A DNA stretch of 64,000 bases from contig NC_049991.1 of assembly GCF_000003815.2 (NCBI RefSeq), forward strand, positions 2,227,969 to 2,291,968, given 5' to 3'. How positions within the stretch are numbered: position 1 is the first letter of the stretch; every line of letters begins with the position of its first letter. The translations under genes and the position numbers were made by a program. Shown piece by piece: positions 11,065 through 26,000 of the stretch. The notes below the pieces were generated by a model. The model was not told the origin of the DNA. It saw only the letters and a list, made by a program, of their open reading frames with translations, and made no database searches. Source of the stretch: Branchiostoma floridae (Eukaryota; Chordata; Leptocardii; Amphioxiformes; Branchiostomatidae).

Positions 11065-14000
11065 CACGATCTACACACAGTTTTTCCCGATATCGGCGAG
11101 CCTACAACCTCTCGCCGACAGCCTTTTTACATCGTTTAGATGGAACTACTATATCGCCATTACGATATTGGTAAAATTTCTCCCGAAAGGTCCGGACCAT
11201 TCGTACGATACCTTACCGATAGCTTAGCAGGGGTCCCCGACAGCTTCGCACGCGTGTAGATGCTTCCCGACTTCGGGAAGGCTCATTAGCATATAACGCC
11301 ATTTGGAATATTGCGCTATATGTTTATGACTGCAAGCGCCATGGGTGTCCGGCCCCCTATGTTCTAGATCCCTCCCGACATCTCCACAGATATCGGTAAA
11401 AACTGTGTGTAGATTGGGCCTCTGTCAGTCAGTATATACAAACTAAGACAGGCAAAAGGAACTTAGCTATAGGCTGTCCACACCTTACAGAAAAGGGGCA
11501 TTGACAGACCCTCATCCTAATAATGACTGAATTATCACCACTCCTTTCAACAGAGATAAGAGAATCAAAGATACTCTTTCTTCACACTAAATCCCACGGT
11601 GCACATCTAATGCCTTGAGTAGAAGATGTGGATAACAGATTGGACTGTCCCATGGTGGTACTGATGGGAGGGTGATGAGTCATGGTCCCTGTCCCTGGGG
11701 CAGACGTCCTGGGGTTGGCAGAAGAATGGACAGAGGGGTGTGACTCATCTTTGTCCTGTAGGTTCCCAGAATCAGTGGAGAAATAGATGATGCTTGTCCC
11801 AGCACCTCTTGGTAACACTGTTGAAAATAAAGATCACTGTGGTGGATATACCTTAATGCTTTACTTAGTTTGCCTTTATCCACAGGGTAACCTATATCCA
11901 TTGTATTCTAAAAATGGGTAGTTAATCAAGTCGATAGATGGTGGTTTCAAATTACAACACGAACTATATTTTCACAATATTGCAGTTTGAAACCATCGTC
12001 CATCAAATAGCCCCAAAAATGCCCTGTTTCTAAAAACATTGGATATGGGTTACCTCACAGATATTTACTTTAGCATTACATATGCATAATAATTTGCATG
12101 TTTAACATATTCATTCTCTTTTGGTCAAGGACATTGACAGAATAATCCTGTCAAGAACTCAAATGTCAACACTTTTGAGTTCCAATATTGACAGCATGTT
12201 GCTGTCAATACCAGTCGTTCCCTATCAAATAAAGAAAACTTTTGGCACCATTGACAGAATGTTCCTGTCAATAAGAATTTTATGGCTCTACTGATAATAT
12301 TAACCCTAACCTTAACCATGTGGATAATGTTGTAAAAAAAACCACTAAAATGATGCAAAAAAGATAAAACAGGAACAGTTCAGTTTTTCTATTATTTAGT
12401 TTATTTATCTAATAAAGACTCAAAAGTACTTGTACTGCTGACCTGTAGTGTCTTAATTCATTGACACATATTAATTTTCATCACCCTAACTTCACTAATA
12501 TGATTCTACATATTACAGTTTACTATGAAGAGAGGGGTTCGCAGCGTTACTCTGGTACAGGGGAGTTTTCTGTGATGAGGGGTCGGAAAGAACACTTTGA
12601 TGTGGAAGTGCCCATTTATACAAGCACAGGTAAGATACTGTAGGGTTACATTCATAATTAAATATATTACATTAGTTACTTTAATGTCATTCAGCCTTCT
12701 TTGTCTTTGGCTTGTATTTGCCTCCTGCACATAACAGTGTCTATACCGATCATCTAAAAGAAAAGTATTTGACATAACTCTCCTAGATTTTTTTCGTCAC
12801 TTAACAGGTGAGATACGGTTTACATGTTATACATTCTTTATATTACATGTATCTTTCAAGCCCCCTTTATCATTGCCCTTTCCATTCATTTTCCTATCTA
12901 CCCTATGTGACTTTTGTAGCACTCTAGCTAAAAGAAACCATTCAACTTTCCTAGGTTTTTTTTTTTACTTTTTTTTACTTTTTATTTTTGAATAAATGTT
13001 TATTATCATTTTTTATTGTATATCAAATAATTAGCTTTTAATACATTGATTTAATTTTCTGACTGCCATTATGTCTTCCAGATCCCATTCCCCTGGGATG
13101 TTATGTCTTCCCTTTCCAGTATGAGCTACCAGCTGACTTACCAGGTAAGAACAGAATACAAAATGTTTTACACGAAAATATTGTAAATTGAGTTTGAAGT
13201 TTCCTGTTCATTCTTTCATTAATTTTCACTTTATGAACTTCGTTGATGAAATGATTTGAAATTATTAAAATTCTGTTCCTTGAATTGAGTAATTTTATAT
13301 TTTCAGCTGTGTAGGTTCATTCATATTCGTTGCTTTTAATTTTGAATTACTTTTCTGCAAACAATGTCTATTCTATAGCCACTTTCCACTGTAAGGGCCC
13401 ACTGTATGAGGCCACTATCAAGTACGAAGTCAAGGCCTGTGTGATCGGCAAGGAAAGCAACCTAAAGGCAAGTACATAGACAAGCTCTCCCAGGGATTTG
13501 TCCAGAAAAACACAGGTTTTGGTCAGGTGCCAGGCGAGTAGAAGTGTGTGCCAGTTCCCATGCCCTTGGCTTAGCACATCTCTCCTGTTCTCAATTAAAG
13601 ATGGTACCGTATATTCTCGAATAAAGTACGCACTTTTTAAATTTTTCAAAACTGAAAGAGTGCTACAATTTGTTGCCAAAGTCTGGGTGCGTACTTTATT
13701 TGAGGTTATTGCATGGATAAATGGTAAAAAAGCCTAAAATAAAGCCAGTTGTAGCTACACTTCCAGGAAGGTTTCAAAACATACACATTGGAGTTGTCTT
13801 GGTTTGTTTGTTTGTTGTCTTACCCAAGAATTGTCTAAACATAATTTACATAAGACTTGCATTTGCATACAGTCCTTTTGAGTTAGTGACTTTGACAGTT
13901 GTACAACTGGTTTTCCCAGTTAGAGGTAATAACTGACTTCTTCTGCCAGTTCATTCTCAGTGATTTTTACAAATTGCAGTTAGGCAATCCACAAGTTTAA

Positions 14001-17000
14001 AGAGACAATGACAGTGTAACCCCAGGTTATTTCATGCAAGATAACCTGTGGAAAACATCATAAATTTGAATTTAACCAGTTCAAGGTCTGTCCAAAATTG
14101 GTGGAGAAGGGGTGCGTACTTTATTTGAGTTTTTTCCATTTTACCTTTCAGTCCCACAGATCTCTCTAAGACTTGCCCCAAATCAGGGGTGCGTACTTTA
14201 ATTGGGGTGCGTACTTTATTCGAGAATATACGGTATCACTCAGTGTACAGTGTTTGGAGAGCTGGAGTGCAAATGTGGATAACTTATGGTTGCCAGAAAG
14301 NNNNNNNNNNNNNNNNNNNNNNNNNNNNNNNNNNNNNNNNNNNNNNNNNNNNNNNNNNNNNNNNNNNNNNNNNNNNNNNNNNNNNNNNNNNNNNNNNNNN
14401 CTAATTGTTTCTTGCTCTTTTTCTTGAAACAGGTGACATACATGTAAGTATGGGCCCTCTTACGGCCTTCATTGGAACTGCAGGGGCATCTCACAGTGAT
14501 ATTACTTAGATTTTTAGAGTGGGGATTTTGGTCATTATCTTTTTAATTGTATGAAGATACTAATGCCTATGAGGTAAAGTTTTAAAAACTCCAGGCCAAA
14601 CTGCTCAAAATGTTTTTGAAAACCGGGGCTCGGCCGGGATGTTTTAAGAAAAGAGAAAATAAAATGTATTCCTAGAAAAATACACAAATCATACCCATGA
14701 ATCTTCTTTCGACATATTTTGTGTATGTTATTTGTATTTTATGTCATGCTGTTTTTCACATTTCGAGTCCAAAAGCTGCCCGGCCGGGTCTCGGTTTGTC
14801 AATCTGATAGGTTTAGGAGACAGGGCTCGAAATTCATTTTTGTGATTAGGTGCACTGGTGCACCCAGCTTAAAAAATTGGGTGCACCAAAATTTTTTTGG
14901 GTGCACCACTTAAATTTAAGTAGAATGTCAGAAAAACCTAATAACAAAACATAGTTACAGCCTATCAAATTCTTAAACAAGTACCATGACAGACATTTTT
15001 GTTATCTTTCTAACACTTAGATGTCAAGAATATGATGTATATACTGATATACTTTGATATCTTTACATACATAAACCTAAGAAAATATTTGGGTGCACCC
15101 TGTGCACCCACAGAAAATAATTGGGTGCACAGCTCCAATTTTGGGTGCACCTAGTCTCCAAGCAGACCCTACGGTGCCTTAGAAATAGTATCAAAGCCAG
15201 GGACTTGGTATACCGGCACCAGGGTCTGCCCTCAGTCGGGCTGATCTGACGCTATTAGCATCTATTTGTTGCCTATTAAACTATGCTTGCCGAGTAGGTG
15301 TTAATTGCCCTCCCGGCCTGGGATGGCTCGTGCGCCCCTGCACCGTCTCACGGGAAGTCACGTCACGGGTCACCTACGATGACCGTTACCGGCAGATTTA
15401 AAATGCCGGCAACAATGGAGGCCAGAGTACGACGTGTTTTCCGCGATGTATGGGGATTCGAGCCAAAGAAAGCACAGCTCGATTCCATTTTGGCCACTCT
15501 GGAAGGCAAGGATGTCTTTGTCGGCATCGCTACCGGTCAGGGGAAGTCCCTATGCTACCAATGCAAGCCATAGTTGCTAGCCGGGAGCAAACATCTGGTC
15601 CTTGACGCAGTTCGCCGGACGAAATTACAAAATCGCAGAACGAAATAGAAATAAACTTTCAGGAAACAGAAATGGCAGCGCGCTTGGCTTGTTGTGGTTC
15701 TTTCTACCGCATCCAAACATAACAGAGAGGATTACGATCAGGCGGCATGTTTTTAAAACTCATAACGTTAGTTTGGTGTTATTATATATGTATATCAAAA
15801 TTTGTAGTTTGTTTGGCATTATTTTCAGACTTCAAATCGATTTTAAACTAAATATTTTATGTATTGTGGCGCTTGTTCTATTACGTTGCGATGCTGTCAA
15901 ATTTTTCAATCCGGCGCCATTTGGCGCGAACCTACCGCTGGGAAGTGCGCGCTATCACTGACTTCGTCCAGTGTAAGTCGCTCGTAAAGTAATTAGCACT
16001 TGACAACAGGGTGGGGCAGCGACACCATTGTTGAATAGAAACGCTCCACCCTGTTTCAGTGCAGGCAGACCTCCGGTGCCCGTTTGACTCCCTTAGCCGG
16101 CTATCTCCCTTTGGCCGGCTATACTCCTTTGCCAGCTTTGATACTATTTCTAAGGCACCGTAGGGTCTGCTTGGAGACTAGGTGCACCCAATTTGGGGTA
16201 TTTCGAGCCCTGGGAGACAACAGGTGATGCATGTTGTGTTCAGATTTACCCCTGTCTTTCATTATCCAACAAGATTTTAGTTGGACCGTGGCCATAGACT
16301 CAATGTCAAGGCTTCAGCACGTCTTCATTATGTACTTGGAATTCTGGCAACTGCACTAAAACAGATAGAGTTACAGCTCAGAAATCACAGTGGTTCTCTA
16401 AGTGTTGATCTTTTTCAAATGTAAAGAAATATTCTTTAGATTTTCATACCAGAAAGTTTTTGATGATTATTGTAGTTTACTTAACTTAGACTAATGTTTT
16501 AACATCATGTTGCAAGAAATTGAAAAATGATATTGTTGCCTGATGATGTTAGAATTTGAGAGAAGAGATGTACAAATTGTGTATTTTGCTTGCACATTGG
16601 GAACTGACTTAAGTGTCAAAAAATGGGCAAAATTTTTCACACCTAAAACATACATTTAGGCCTTCTATCTACATGTAACACCATTTTACAGTGAAAAATT
16701 CAACTTTGTGGCAACAATCTACCCTGGGAGCCAGCTGGGATGAGGACAGCTAGTTTATTCGGTGGTTCAAGACAGTCAGACCCGCCAAGCTCCTATTAGC
16801 AACAGCTCTGTTTAGGAACTGTACCATATTTATGGGGGGGGAGGGCTGGTTCGTTAGGGGGGGGGGGGCCATGTCAAATTTTTTTGAGGTGGGGGAAGGG
16901 CCATGTTAATTTTTTAGAGATTGGGGGGGAGGGCCATGTTAAATTTTTTTGAGATGGGGGTAGGGCATTGATCGGACTTCCAATGCACCAGCCCTCCCCC

Positions 17001-20000
17001 CTGATAAATATCGTACGGTCCCTTAGGAAAGGGTAGCGATGATAACTCCTTTGGGCTTAAATGTGAGATCTGCAGGCTGACTGCCTTGGGTCCCCGAACA
17101 AAACTCGCTAGCTACCCGGTCCTGTTTGGCTCCCAGGGTAGCAAAAATCAGGAAAAAAGTGCTAAATTTACGTACTGACAAACATAATGGATTGCGGCTG
17201 CCCCTCCCCTTGACAGAACATCTGTTAGTGTTAGTCCCTCTAACCTGAGATTGTGCTGACTGGGCGACCAGGAAGTCTCAGGTCATGTCAGTGCACACCC
17301 CACAGAGCCGAGGATGGGTGATGTCATGCCTTAGGCCTAGTGAAATTATTGTTGTGTTTCTAGTTACAACCCTGAAAAATTAAAGGTCATTATAACAGAC
17401 TTTATTTTAAAAACCATTCGTTCTATGGAGGTATGGATTCTCTCTAATCTTTACCCCAATGAAAAATGGAGGTTTAGTTTTTGGTGTGTCTGTTGTCTGT
17501 CTGTGTATACTGTGAGTCTGTGTTATATGTTTGTGTTTCTGGATATTTGAACCTCTGGATGGATTGTAATGACATTTGGTATGTAGGTAGGTGTTGGGAA
17601 GACAATTGTCAAAATCCACTTTGGACCACCTGGTGTATGGCCTTGGTACTGCAGTAGAGATTTTGGTTTTGTATCTTTTGTCCAGGACATGCTGTGGTCT
17701 TGACATTTTGGTGGCAGATAGCTTGTGATGCAAGGATATGTAGGTTAAGGCTCCCTTACTTTAGAACTGGAGCATTTTTGAAAAGTTTTTGGCTGATTGA
17801 CTATAGGTGATCCAACAGATACAAATATATAGATATGAAATGCATCTGGACACTTTTAACATTTTACAATTTTTTTTTCAAGAGAGTCGAGAGCATTTTG
17901 GAAAACAATTCTACAATGTTTTTATTCTTCAACTGATGGAAAATTTTATGTTCCTCTCTTGCTAGCTCTTGACCCAAAAATATGGGCTAGGATTTGTAAA
18001 ATTCATAACCGAAAACACAATTTTTTTATTTAGGCCTAATAGTATAGTTGGTGGCATACTCAGGGGGTCATGGGCTCAAACTTACAGCAGAACAGTTTTC
18101 TTGACTGTCTGCCAGTTAATGCTTGGCAGGGGGAAGTTATTCAAGGATTCAAGGGATGTTGTTATCATCAATTTTAAATTATCATTCTAGAATTGGTAGA
18201 TAAAGTTGTGATGACAGGTTTAGAGATAGTACTATCATGTTGGCACACACAAAATGCAAAGTAAAACTTTGGGTAAAATATCTTATTTAGTAATTCTTGT
18301 ACAGAGAGGGACATAATACTAAGTGTAGTTCTTTAAATCTTTTGCAGTGTTTTTATGTTCCCTGTTTTCAAAGTGACCGCTTAAAACTACCAAACATGTA
18401 TATTTCTAAAAGTACACAGTATGCCATATACCACCAACTGAAGGAACACTCCATTTTCTCTTTAACGCAAAATTGAATCACCACAAATTTAAAGGTATTC
18501 ACAGTAAGTGCCTGTCTGTCAACCAGACTCTTTTAAAAATCATTATGGGCGATGCCATGCATTTAGGCCAATTTTACAGCACTTAGTCACTTACAGGGTT
18601 AGACAAGTCCATTGACCTAATTGCCCAGGGCAAGTGAAAGTGCCAATAGGACATGTACATGTATGCTTTTGAACGATGTCATCTATCTGAAAATCCTGAC
18701 TTTAAAACTATCCAACGAAGCCACTGTGCTTGGTGAAAACAAATTCTACTGTATGATACTTATGTGAAAGCATTACTTTTCGAACACATCAATTCTAAGT
18801 TGGTAACTCTGGTTTGTCATAAGCTAAGTGTGACTATTCTGTAGGTGTGATTCGATGATTGATGTACACTAGCCTGAACAAATCCCCGTGGTTTGCCCAA
18901 CTGACCAACACTAGAATTATGTCAGACACCCCTAAGCCAATTGCAAGATAAAATTATAGTAAGATCAAGATTCTTGTAATATTTCCTATGGCTATATATG
19001 TATTAAACATGTACTAATTATGATTGACATCCACATAAAGTATGAATTTAGCAAGCTGGAAGAGTCCTAAGAACTCCTAACATCTTAAAACTTAAACAAA
19101 AGAAAAGAAAGATGGCTGGAATCAAATTTCAAACCAGTGAAAAGCCAGTTCTGTAGACTGTTTATGAAATTGTAATGTAATTGTGTCGAAAACATTTTAA
19201 CCCTGACTTATAGTTAACTCACTGTCTTCCCTAACAGGTGTCTCAGCCCCTGATCATCCGTGAGGTCGTTGAACCCTCCCTGTTAAAGGACGCAGTGAGA
19301 TACGAGGATCAGAGTGAGGTGCTGAAATGTGGCTGCTATCGACAGGGAGATATCTCAATAGTGGCGAGGTAAGATAGCATGCTCTCAGAAACTCCTGGTA
19401 TGTTTCCAGACATTTTATTATCTCTCTGCGTCAACTGTTATCAAGATTTTGACAGGGAAGAAGATTATGCACACATATCTATCTAACTGTAGGATTGATT
19501 ATGCCATTGTGTTATCACAGTGCAGGCTTCCATAGAATAATTTGAATGCACTTTGAGTGTGCTGCGTTTACCATTTTCAACAATTCGGACCCCAGATTTG
19601 GATTTTGGAATAATACTACAATGATAAAATTATTGCTGTTGTTACAATTTTTGATCCAAGACACCAAATTTTCTCAATGCTGCCATTTTAAGAATTTCAA
19701 AATGCCTCCCAGCTTATTTCATGGCCATTGTTTTGTCTGTTATTTTTAGATTTATCCTTGTTGTTGAGAAAGATAACGAAACGATGGAAGGACATCTTAA
19801 GGTAGCAGAACACAGTATTTTTTCCACCACTCCCATGGTCAGTAATAAGTTTGTGTATAAAGTAGTGCATCACAGCACTTGACAAAGCCATGGAGATTCT
19901 CTCTTTGAGGTCCTAACTAGGGGTGGGTACCGGTACAAAAAATTCAGGTCCAGGTCCGGTTCAGGTCCAAAGGATCAGGTCCAGGTCCAGACCTGAACCT

Positions 20001-23000
20001 GGACCTGATGCAGTATGACTCATACCAATGGTCTATTTCACTATAAAGAAATCTGTTTGGTGGAGTATTAGACTTACACTGGCGTTTAAAAATCCTACAA
20101 TGCTAACTGCACCTGCACGATTGGCTGCAAAAATTGGTAGAAATTATTATAAACTCTACTCCACTCTTGTTATTTTCTTCCACCTGCAAGCGCAAAAACG
20201 TGTGAATGTCTGATAAAATAATCTGTTAAGTTTCTAATCGGTCCAACATCCGGTCCACCTAATTTTTTCAGGTCCGGTTTTTCTGGACTGGTCCAATAAG
20301 AAAAAAACGGTTTTGTACTGGTACGCTGTACCGATACCCAGCCCTAGTCCTAACCATGTCAACTCTTATAGGTAAGAAACTGTGTTCTGCTTCTTTAATC
20401 ATGATTCATATTTCTCCCTCCCCCCACAGTTTGGACAAGACAGAGTACACAGTTGGGGACACAGGAACCGTCAGTGTAGACATCAGTAATAGCACATCTG
20501 TAAAAATCAGGAATATCAGAGTCAATGTGAGTACAAGTTTCTATACCCAGTTGTCAAGTTGCACCACATAACCATATTTTGTTTGTCCTGGCACACATAA
20601 CACATGTTGTGGCATCACGTGTGGCCTAACTCGGGTAGAGCGTTCAGCTCGGAATCTAGAGGTCCCAAGTACGATACCTGCTGTGCCCCCGACGTTGTGC
20701 CCTTGGGAAAGGCACTTTACACGACCTTCCTCACTTCACTCAGGTGTACAAATTCTGGGCACCTGATTTTGGTCGGGGAGGGAAAAGAAAAATGCTACCG
20801 TTACCTTCTGTCTGCTTGTACTGTGTATAATGTATGTGGCACTATTAAAAGCTGCTGGAAGAAGAATCTCCCAAAGAGCTATGACCGTGCCAAAATTTTT
20901 GTGAATTTTCATGCATTGCATTCTGCTATGATTTATAATTGCAACAGTGATTTTGGTCCTTGGTGCATACAGTAGGCCACTCACACAACACTTGCACTTC
21001 ACACACAAAACTACATAGCGTGGTGTGCTACCTGAGGTTACCAATTTGCCCCCCCAAAAAACAATATATTTTCTTTGCTTGTGGACAGACAAGGACAATG
21101 TGGCACTTCATGGATGGCACCCTCTGCAGATGACATTAAAATAATGAGATAGGGAAAGAAAAAAAGATGGGTAAAAAACAAGATGGCTAAATTTTGAAAA
21201 TAGACACCATAAACATTGTGACAAGAATTGAAGCAAGAAAAGTAGAGTAGTAAAAATGGTCTGTAAAAAGTACACATATTCTAGTAATTTTTTTTTCAAA
21301 ATCAGATGAAAATTGCTAGTTAATGTCATCCATAATATTCACTTGCTGTGGCCTAACGTTAAACATTGAAAACCTTCATTCACTTTTGCAGGGCTCAAGA
21401 TTAAGGCCCTGAAACTGTGACAATCTGAAGTACTGTAAATGCAGAAACTTTTGCGGCGGTTTAATGTTCGCGGGTTTTTTTTGGTGGCCACTTCACTGCG
21501 AACTTAAAACCACAGCGAACATTTTTCCATGGCAGTAAGAGACTAAAGTGTATGGTGCTACTTAAAACCACCGCGAAAAGTCCTCTTTCCAGCTATCGAG
21601 AAATTAAATCCCAGCGAACTTAAAAAATTAATGTATTCACAGTATTCACGGCCAACCTAGCATTTGGTTGAGGTTGCCCACTTGACAACAATTTCAAGCC
21701 TTGATGTGAATCTTTCCGCAAAGAAAGACAGATGGCCATAGACATACGGAGAAACTTGGGGATTGACATGTAGGGAAACTATGCCCCCCTAGCAAATGTT
21801 TGCGCTCTCTCTAGGGTTGTCTGGAGACTGATATTTATATGATGAAACTATAACAGGTGATAGATATATTCTACAGGCTCTTTAGAGTGCCATAATGGTA
21901 TTCTAACAGGTCAACTGTGTACCAGTTATCAGTTGGAAGTAAATTCCAGAAATTCTGGATGATTCTCAGATGACATATGGCTTACATGCTGCTATGCTAT
22001 GGGGAAAGGCATTATGTGTAGTATTCATATTTGATTTATATTAGTTTATCATACAGTGCTGAAATTTTATCTGTAATATATATATTGTTTATGTATTTCG
22101 ATGAACTTTTCACGATTTAGGAAGGCATTTCTTTAATACTACACTTTTGTATGTGCAAATTCCAGCACATTTTTATTAAAGAAAAATTGCTCTGGTCACC
22201 TTACACATGTAGATCTGGAATAAATTTTTTTTCAGAATCATAAATGGCACTATGCATTTTAGATGGCCAGTGCAATGGCCCAAATGGGTAGATTTTTCAT
22301 CGCATCGGTAGGTCGTGAGTTTGATTCCCGGCCGTGTCATACCAAAGACTTCAAAATTAGTACATGCTGCTTTCTCTGCTTGACACTCAAGGAAAGAGTA
22401 TGGTATGACTGTCGAACACTCAGACCACTACCGTAGCACTACCAGTGGACTAGCCCCCTGCTGTAGCGATTCCGGTCATTGATGTATGTACAATGTAGCG
22501 ATTGCACAAAGCTGTGTGGCCCAGGGCTACAGAAATGGAGATGGGCACAGCACTATGCACCATTTGGTACAGGAAAGACTTAAACTATGCATGTTAGATT
22601 CCTTACATGTCAAAATGCTACTGGATGTTAATGACATTTTTTAGTGTAGACTGTCATAAATTATAACTTGTACAATTATAGAGACATTTAGATTCATAAA
22701 TGTTGAAAATTTACAATTTCTGTTGCTTACATATTTGCAAGCTTTGTGAGTAATTTCATCATGTTGTTAAATAGCTAGATGATACAATTAATGCTTGAAA
22801 CAAGATTTTATTATCCTGTTTACAACCTCTTCTGAAGAAGATTGTTCTACAACCCCCCCTTGCAGATGAAGAGAGTAGTGCATCTGATGAAGGGTCAGTG
22901 GGTGTGTACAGCGGCTGAAGCCTCGAAGGTCAGGAATCGAATGTCCAGTTCAGCGGGTCAGCCCGGGCCACTGGTGGAGAAGGTGTGGGGCGAAACACGG

Positions 23001-26000
23001 GAAGGAACGAGTAACAAGTCAGTAGATTTTGTTTTTGTACAGGCACATGATAAATGAAAACTTTTCATCCCCATTTGATGGGCACTGCCATCTTGGGTAA
23101 ACCTAATGACTGTGTGACTCATTTCTGCCATGATAATTAGTAAGGCAAAATTTGTATTATCATTCCAGGCTGCAGTACCATCATGTATTACTAGCTGGCA
23201 CTTCACCACAGCCTGAAGTTCCTGACATAAATACTTGTAGTTACTCAATGAAAACATGTAAATGTTCATTCCTAGTATCTTACTAATGCACCAATATGAG
23301 CGATCGCGATGATGTCATGGTGACACAGTGGTAAGCAAAAGCAGGTGTTTGGTAAAAGATTAATTTACATGTTTACCATCAAATTGATTTGCTAATTTGA
23401 ATCTCAATTTTTAGTCCAATCTACTGACGTCCTGGTAGGCACCAGCCGCCGAATAACCCCGATATAAACAACAACAGTGATCGCTTGTATTATATGTCAC
23501 CTGCCGGTATTTAACATTTTTAGATTTCATTTCAACCTCAATGATTTACTGCAAAAGAAAGATTCGCTAACATCCAAAGTCCTCTTAGTTACTTGAAATT
23601 TTTCCTTTCTTCTATTTCTTAGAAAAATAGAATTGGCCCTTCCTGTGGAACTAAAGAACCTTCCCCCTGTGGTCACCCTGGGCAAGCATATCAAGGTGAG
23701 TTCTAGTATACAGAGTTTTCCGTGACTGTGTGTGTTCCTGTTTTGGTTGGTGTTTGTTTGTTTGTTTGTTTGTTTGTTTGTGTGTACTTTGACTGTACTA
23801 GAGACCTACTAGAGTTTCAGGAAAAATAGGTCAAAGTTGGTAGAACAGTGATGATGACCAGGGTCATAGCCTGGGTACCATTAACTGACAGGTAGTAGTT
23901 TGCTCCTATGTTCGCTTTTGCTACCCATCTGGAGACCTGAAAATTTGACCCATTTGTTGCTAACGTCAGTTAATGAGCAAATAGGTTCTAGAGTGTTCGC
24001 TCAATGACAACAGGCCCTCCCGCAAGCAGACAGAGGGCGTTTGGAGTGTTGCAACCACTGTTCAAACAAGCGCTTCAACCCATTCCTTGATTCGCTCATA
24101 TGTAGGGACCAATCACCGCCCGCGTCCAGATGTTAACATGGTCCAGGATCCCAGACGGAACAGCAATTAGGCAACTGTATATAGTGTATGATAAATGTCA
24201 GAGTGAGAAGCAACAGTATATAGTGCAAAATTACGCCGGAGCTTCCGGATGGTACCTAGGCCGCACAAGGTAGTACAACAAGGTAGCTGAACTACATACA
24301 GCTGTTTTGAAGTTATCTGGGGATCACAAGATTGATTTTCCTACTTGTTAAAGTGTTGATGATTTGAATTTAATGTAAATCTTAATTGTGTGTGAACAGT
24401 GTGTCTATAGAATACTGGTGGATGTTGGTCTGAAGTCATCGCTGTCTCTACCGACTGGTCTGCTGAAGATACCTTATCTACATCCACCCAGCAACTCAGA
24501 GGTACAGTATAGTTATTGTATACCTCTACATACTTTATAACATCAAAGCCTTATACATGTATATAAAGAATACTCAGCCTTATACATCACAGTGTATTCC
24601 GTATCATCCAATGTACCAGCCCAACCGCAGATCAGTCGACGAGCGATCCGACCCATGGGGGGGCTGGGATCAACGATGATGCAGAATACACCCAAAACGA
24701 TACAATCATGCGATTTCCTTGCAAAATGCATCAAAAGTTGACAAAATTTGGTGTCCTCAAGCAACGGTTACATCAATCCGAGTGTCAAATCTGGTATTGA
24801 ATTTTTTTGACGGCAGCGCATTTGGTGCACGTGAAGTGCATTCAAATCATTCAATGGAAACCCATGTAAAAATATGAACCAGTCTGTAACACCCATATTG
24901 AACATAATATCTTGGTCCAGATTTGAGTTATATACCTGGGGTCCAGTAGATGTAAGCTTCAGTCTGGTTAAGTCCTTTTGCTCAAGGGAAAAACAAAATA
25001 AACAGACACATCATGAAGTTTAACTGTTAATATGTTGGATTTTATCCAAGGCTGTTGTGTCCTTCAATAAGTTAATGTCTATTTAATACTTTTTTGCTTT
25101 TTTGTACCCAAAATATAATAGAAATTGGCTATGCCTAAATAAAGAAAAACAAAATCCTACCATATGGTGCAAAGCTAGCCCCATGCGAAATTGCAAGCCA
25201 AATTGGGCTGTCACATGGTGACACAAAAGCCAAAATATGCATTTTATCCAAGTATTCGCATTTTTGGGGAGTGAATTTAACGCTAATACCATGATGATAC
25301 TATCAGGCCTGGAATGGCACTGTCAGTGACTGTCAGACAGCACTGTTTTGCCTCTGATCAGGGCCTGTCAGTGCACTGTATCAGCCACTAATTATTCACA
25401 AAATATGCAAATTTTCAGTCGTAGAAACAGTCGTTAAATCATGACTGACAGTCATAGATTCCCAGTGGCTGACAGTCGTAGAACAGTCGTAAAACAGTCG
25501 TTGAATCATGACTGACAGTCGTGGATTCCCAGAGGCTGACAGACGTAAAACAGTCGCTGACAGTCGTAGATCTGCTCTTACATAACAAAACACTTCTGCT
25601 CATGTACTAGATTTTGGAGGTAAAAATTATACAAAAACTGAACTATAGAAAGATTTTGGCTAACTAGGTTCTATCTACATAGAGTACAGAAATTTATGCA
25701 ACTGCAAAATGCTTCAAAAAGTAACTGAAGCAGAAAGACCATTATAGACAAGAATGGGGCATCGTCAATACCTCCTCTGTCATTGATTTGACAAGTTTAA
25801 AATGCTTATAATATGAAGTTCTGAAACCATAACCAAATAAGTCTCTTAAAGGACAAGACAACAACTGACGGTACACAAATGTACATGATTGTTAATTCTG
25901 TACCTATTTGTTTAAGGCACCCAGTCTATAGCACAGTCTGCCATGCCCCCCTCCCAACAATTGTCAAAATTCAAAAGGTGGCCATTTGTCACTAATATCT

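Larger units (their letters stand above)
14821..16212. mobile_element. GTGCACC-rich element, copy 1, interrupted by a second transposon
   Basis: The ends CAGGGCTCGAAATTC and TATTTCGAGCCCTG form short inverted repeats. The interior carries many GGGTGCACC / GGTGCACCC palindromic units. A ~1 kb TCTCCAAGCAG element (15155-16177) is inserted near the right end. An uninterrupted copy is at 47019-47385, with the same order of GTGCACC blocks. The termini resemble hAT-like ends, but an 8-bp duplication is not clear for either copy. Confidence 0.75.
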
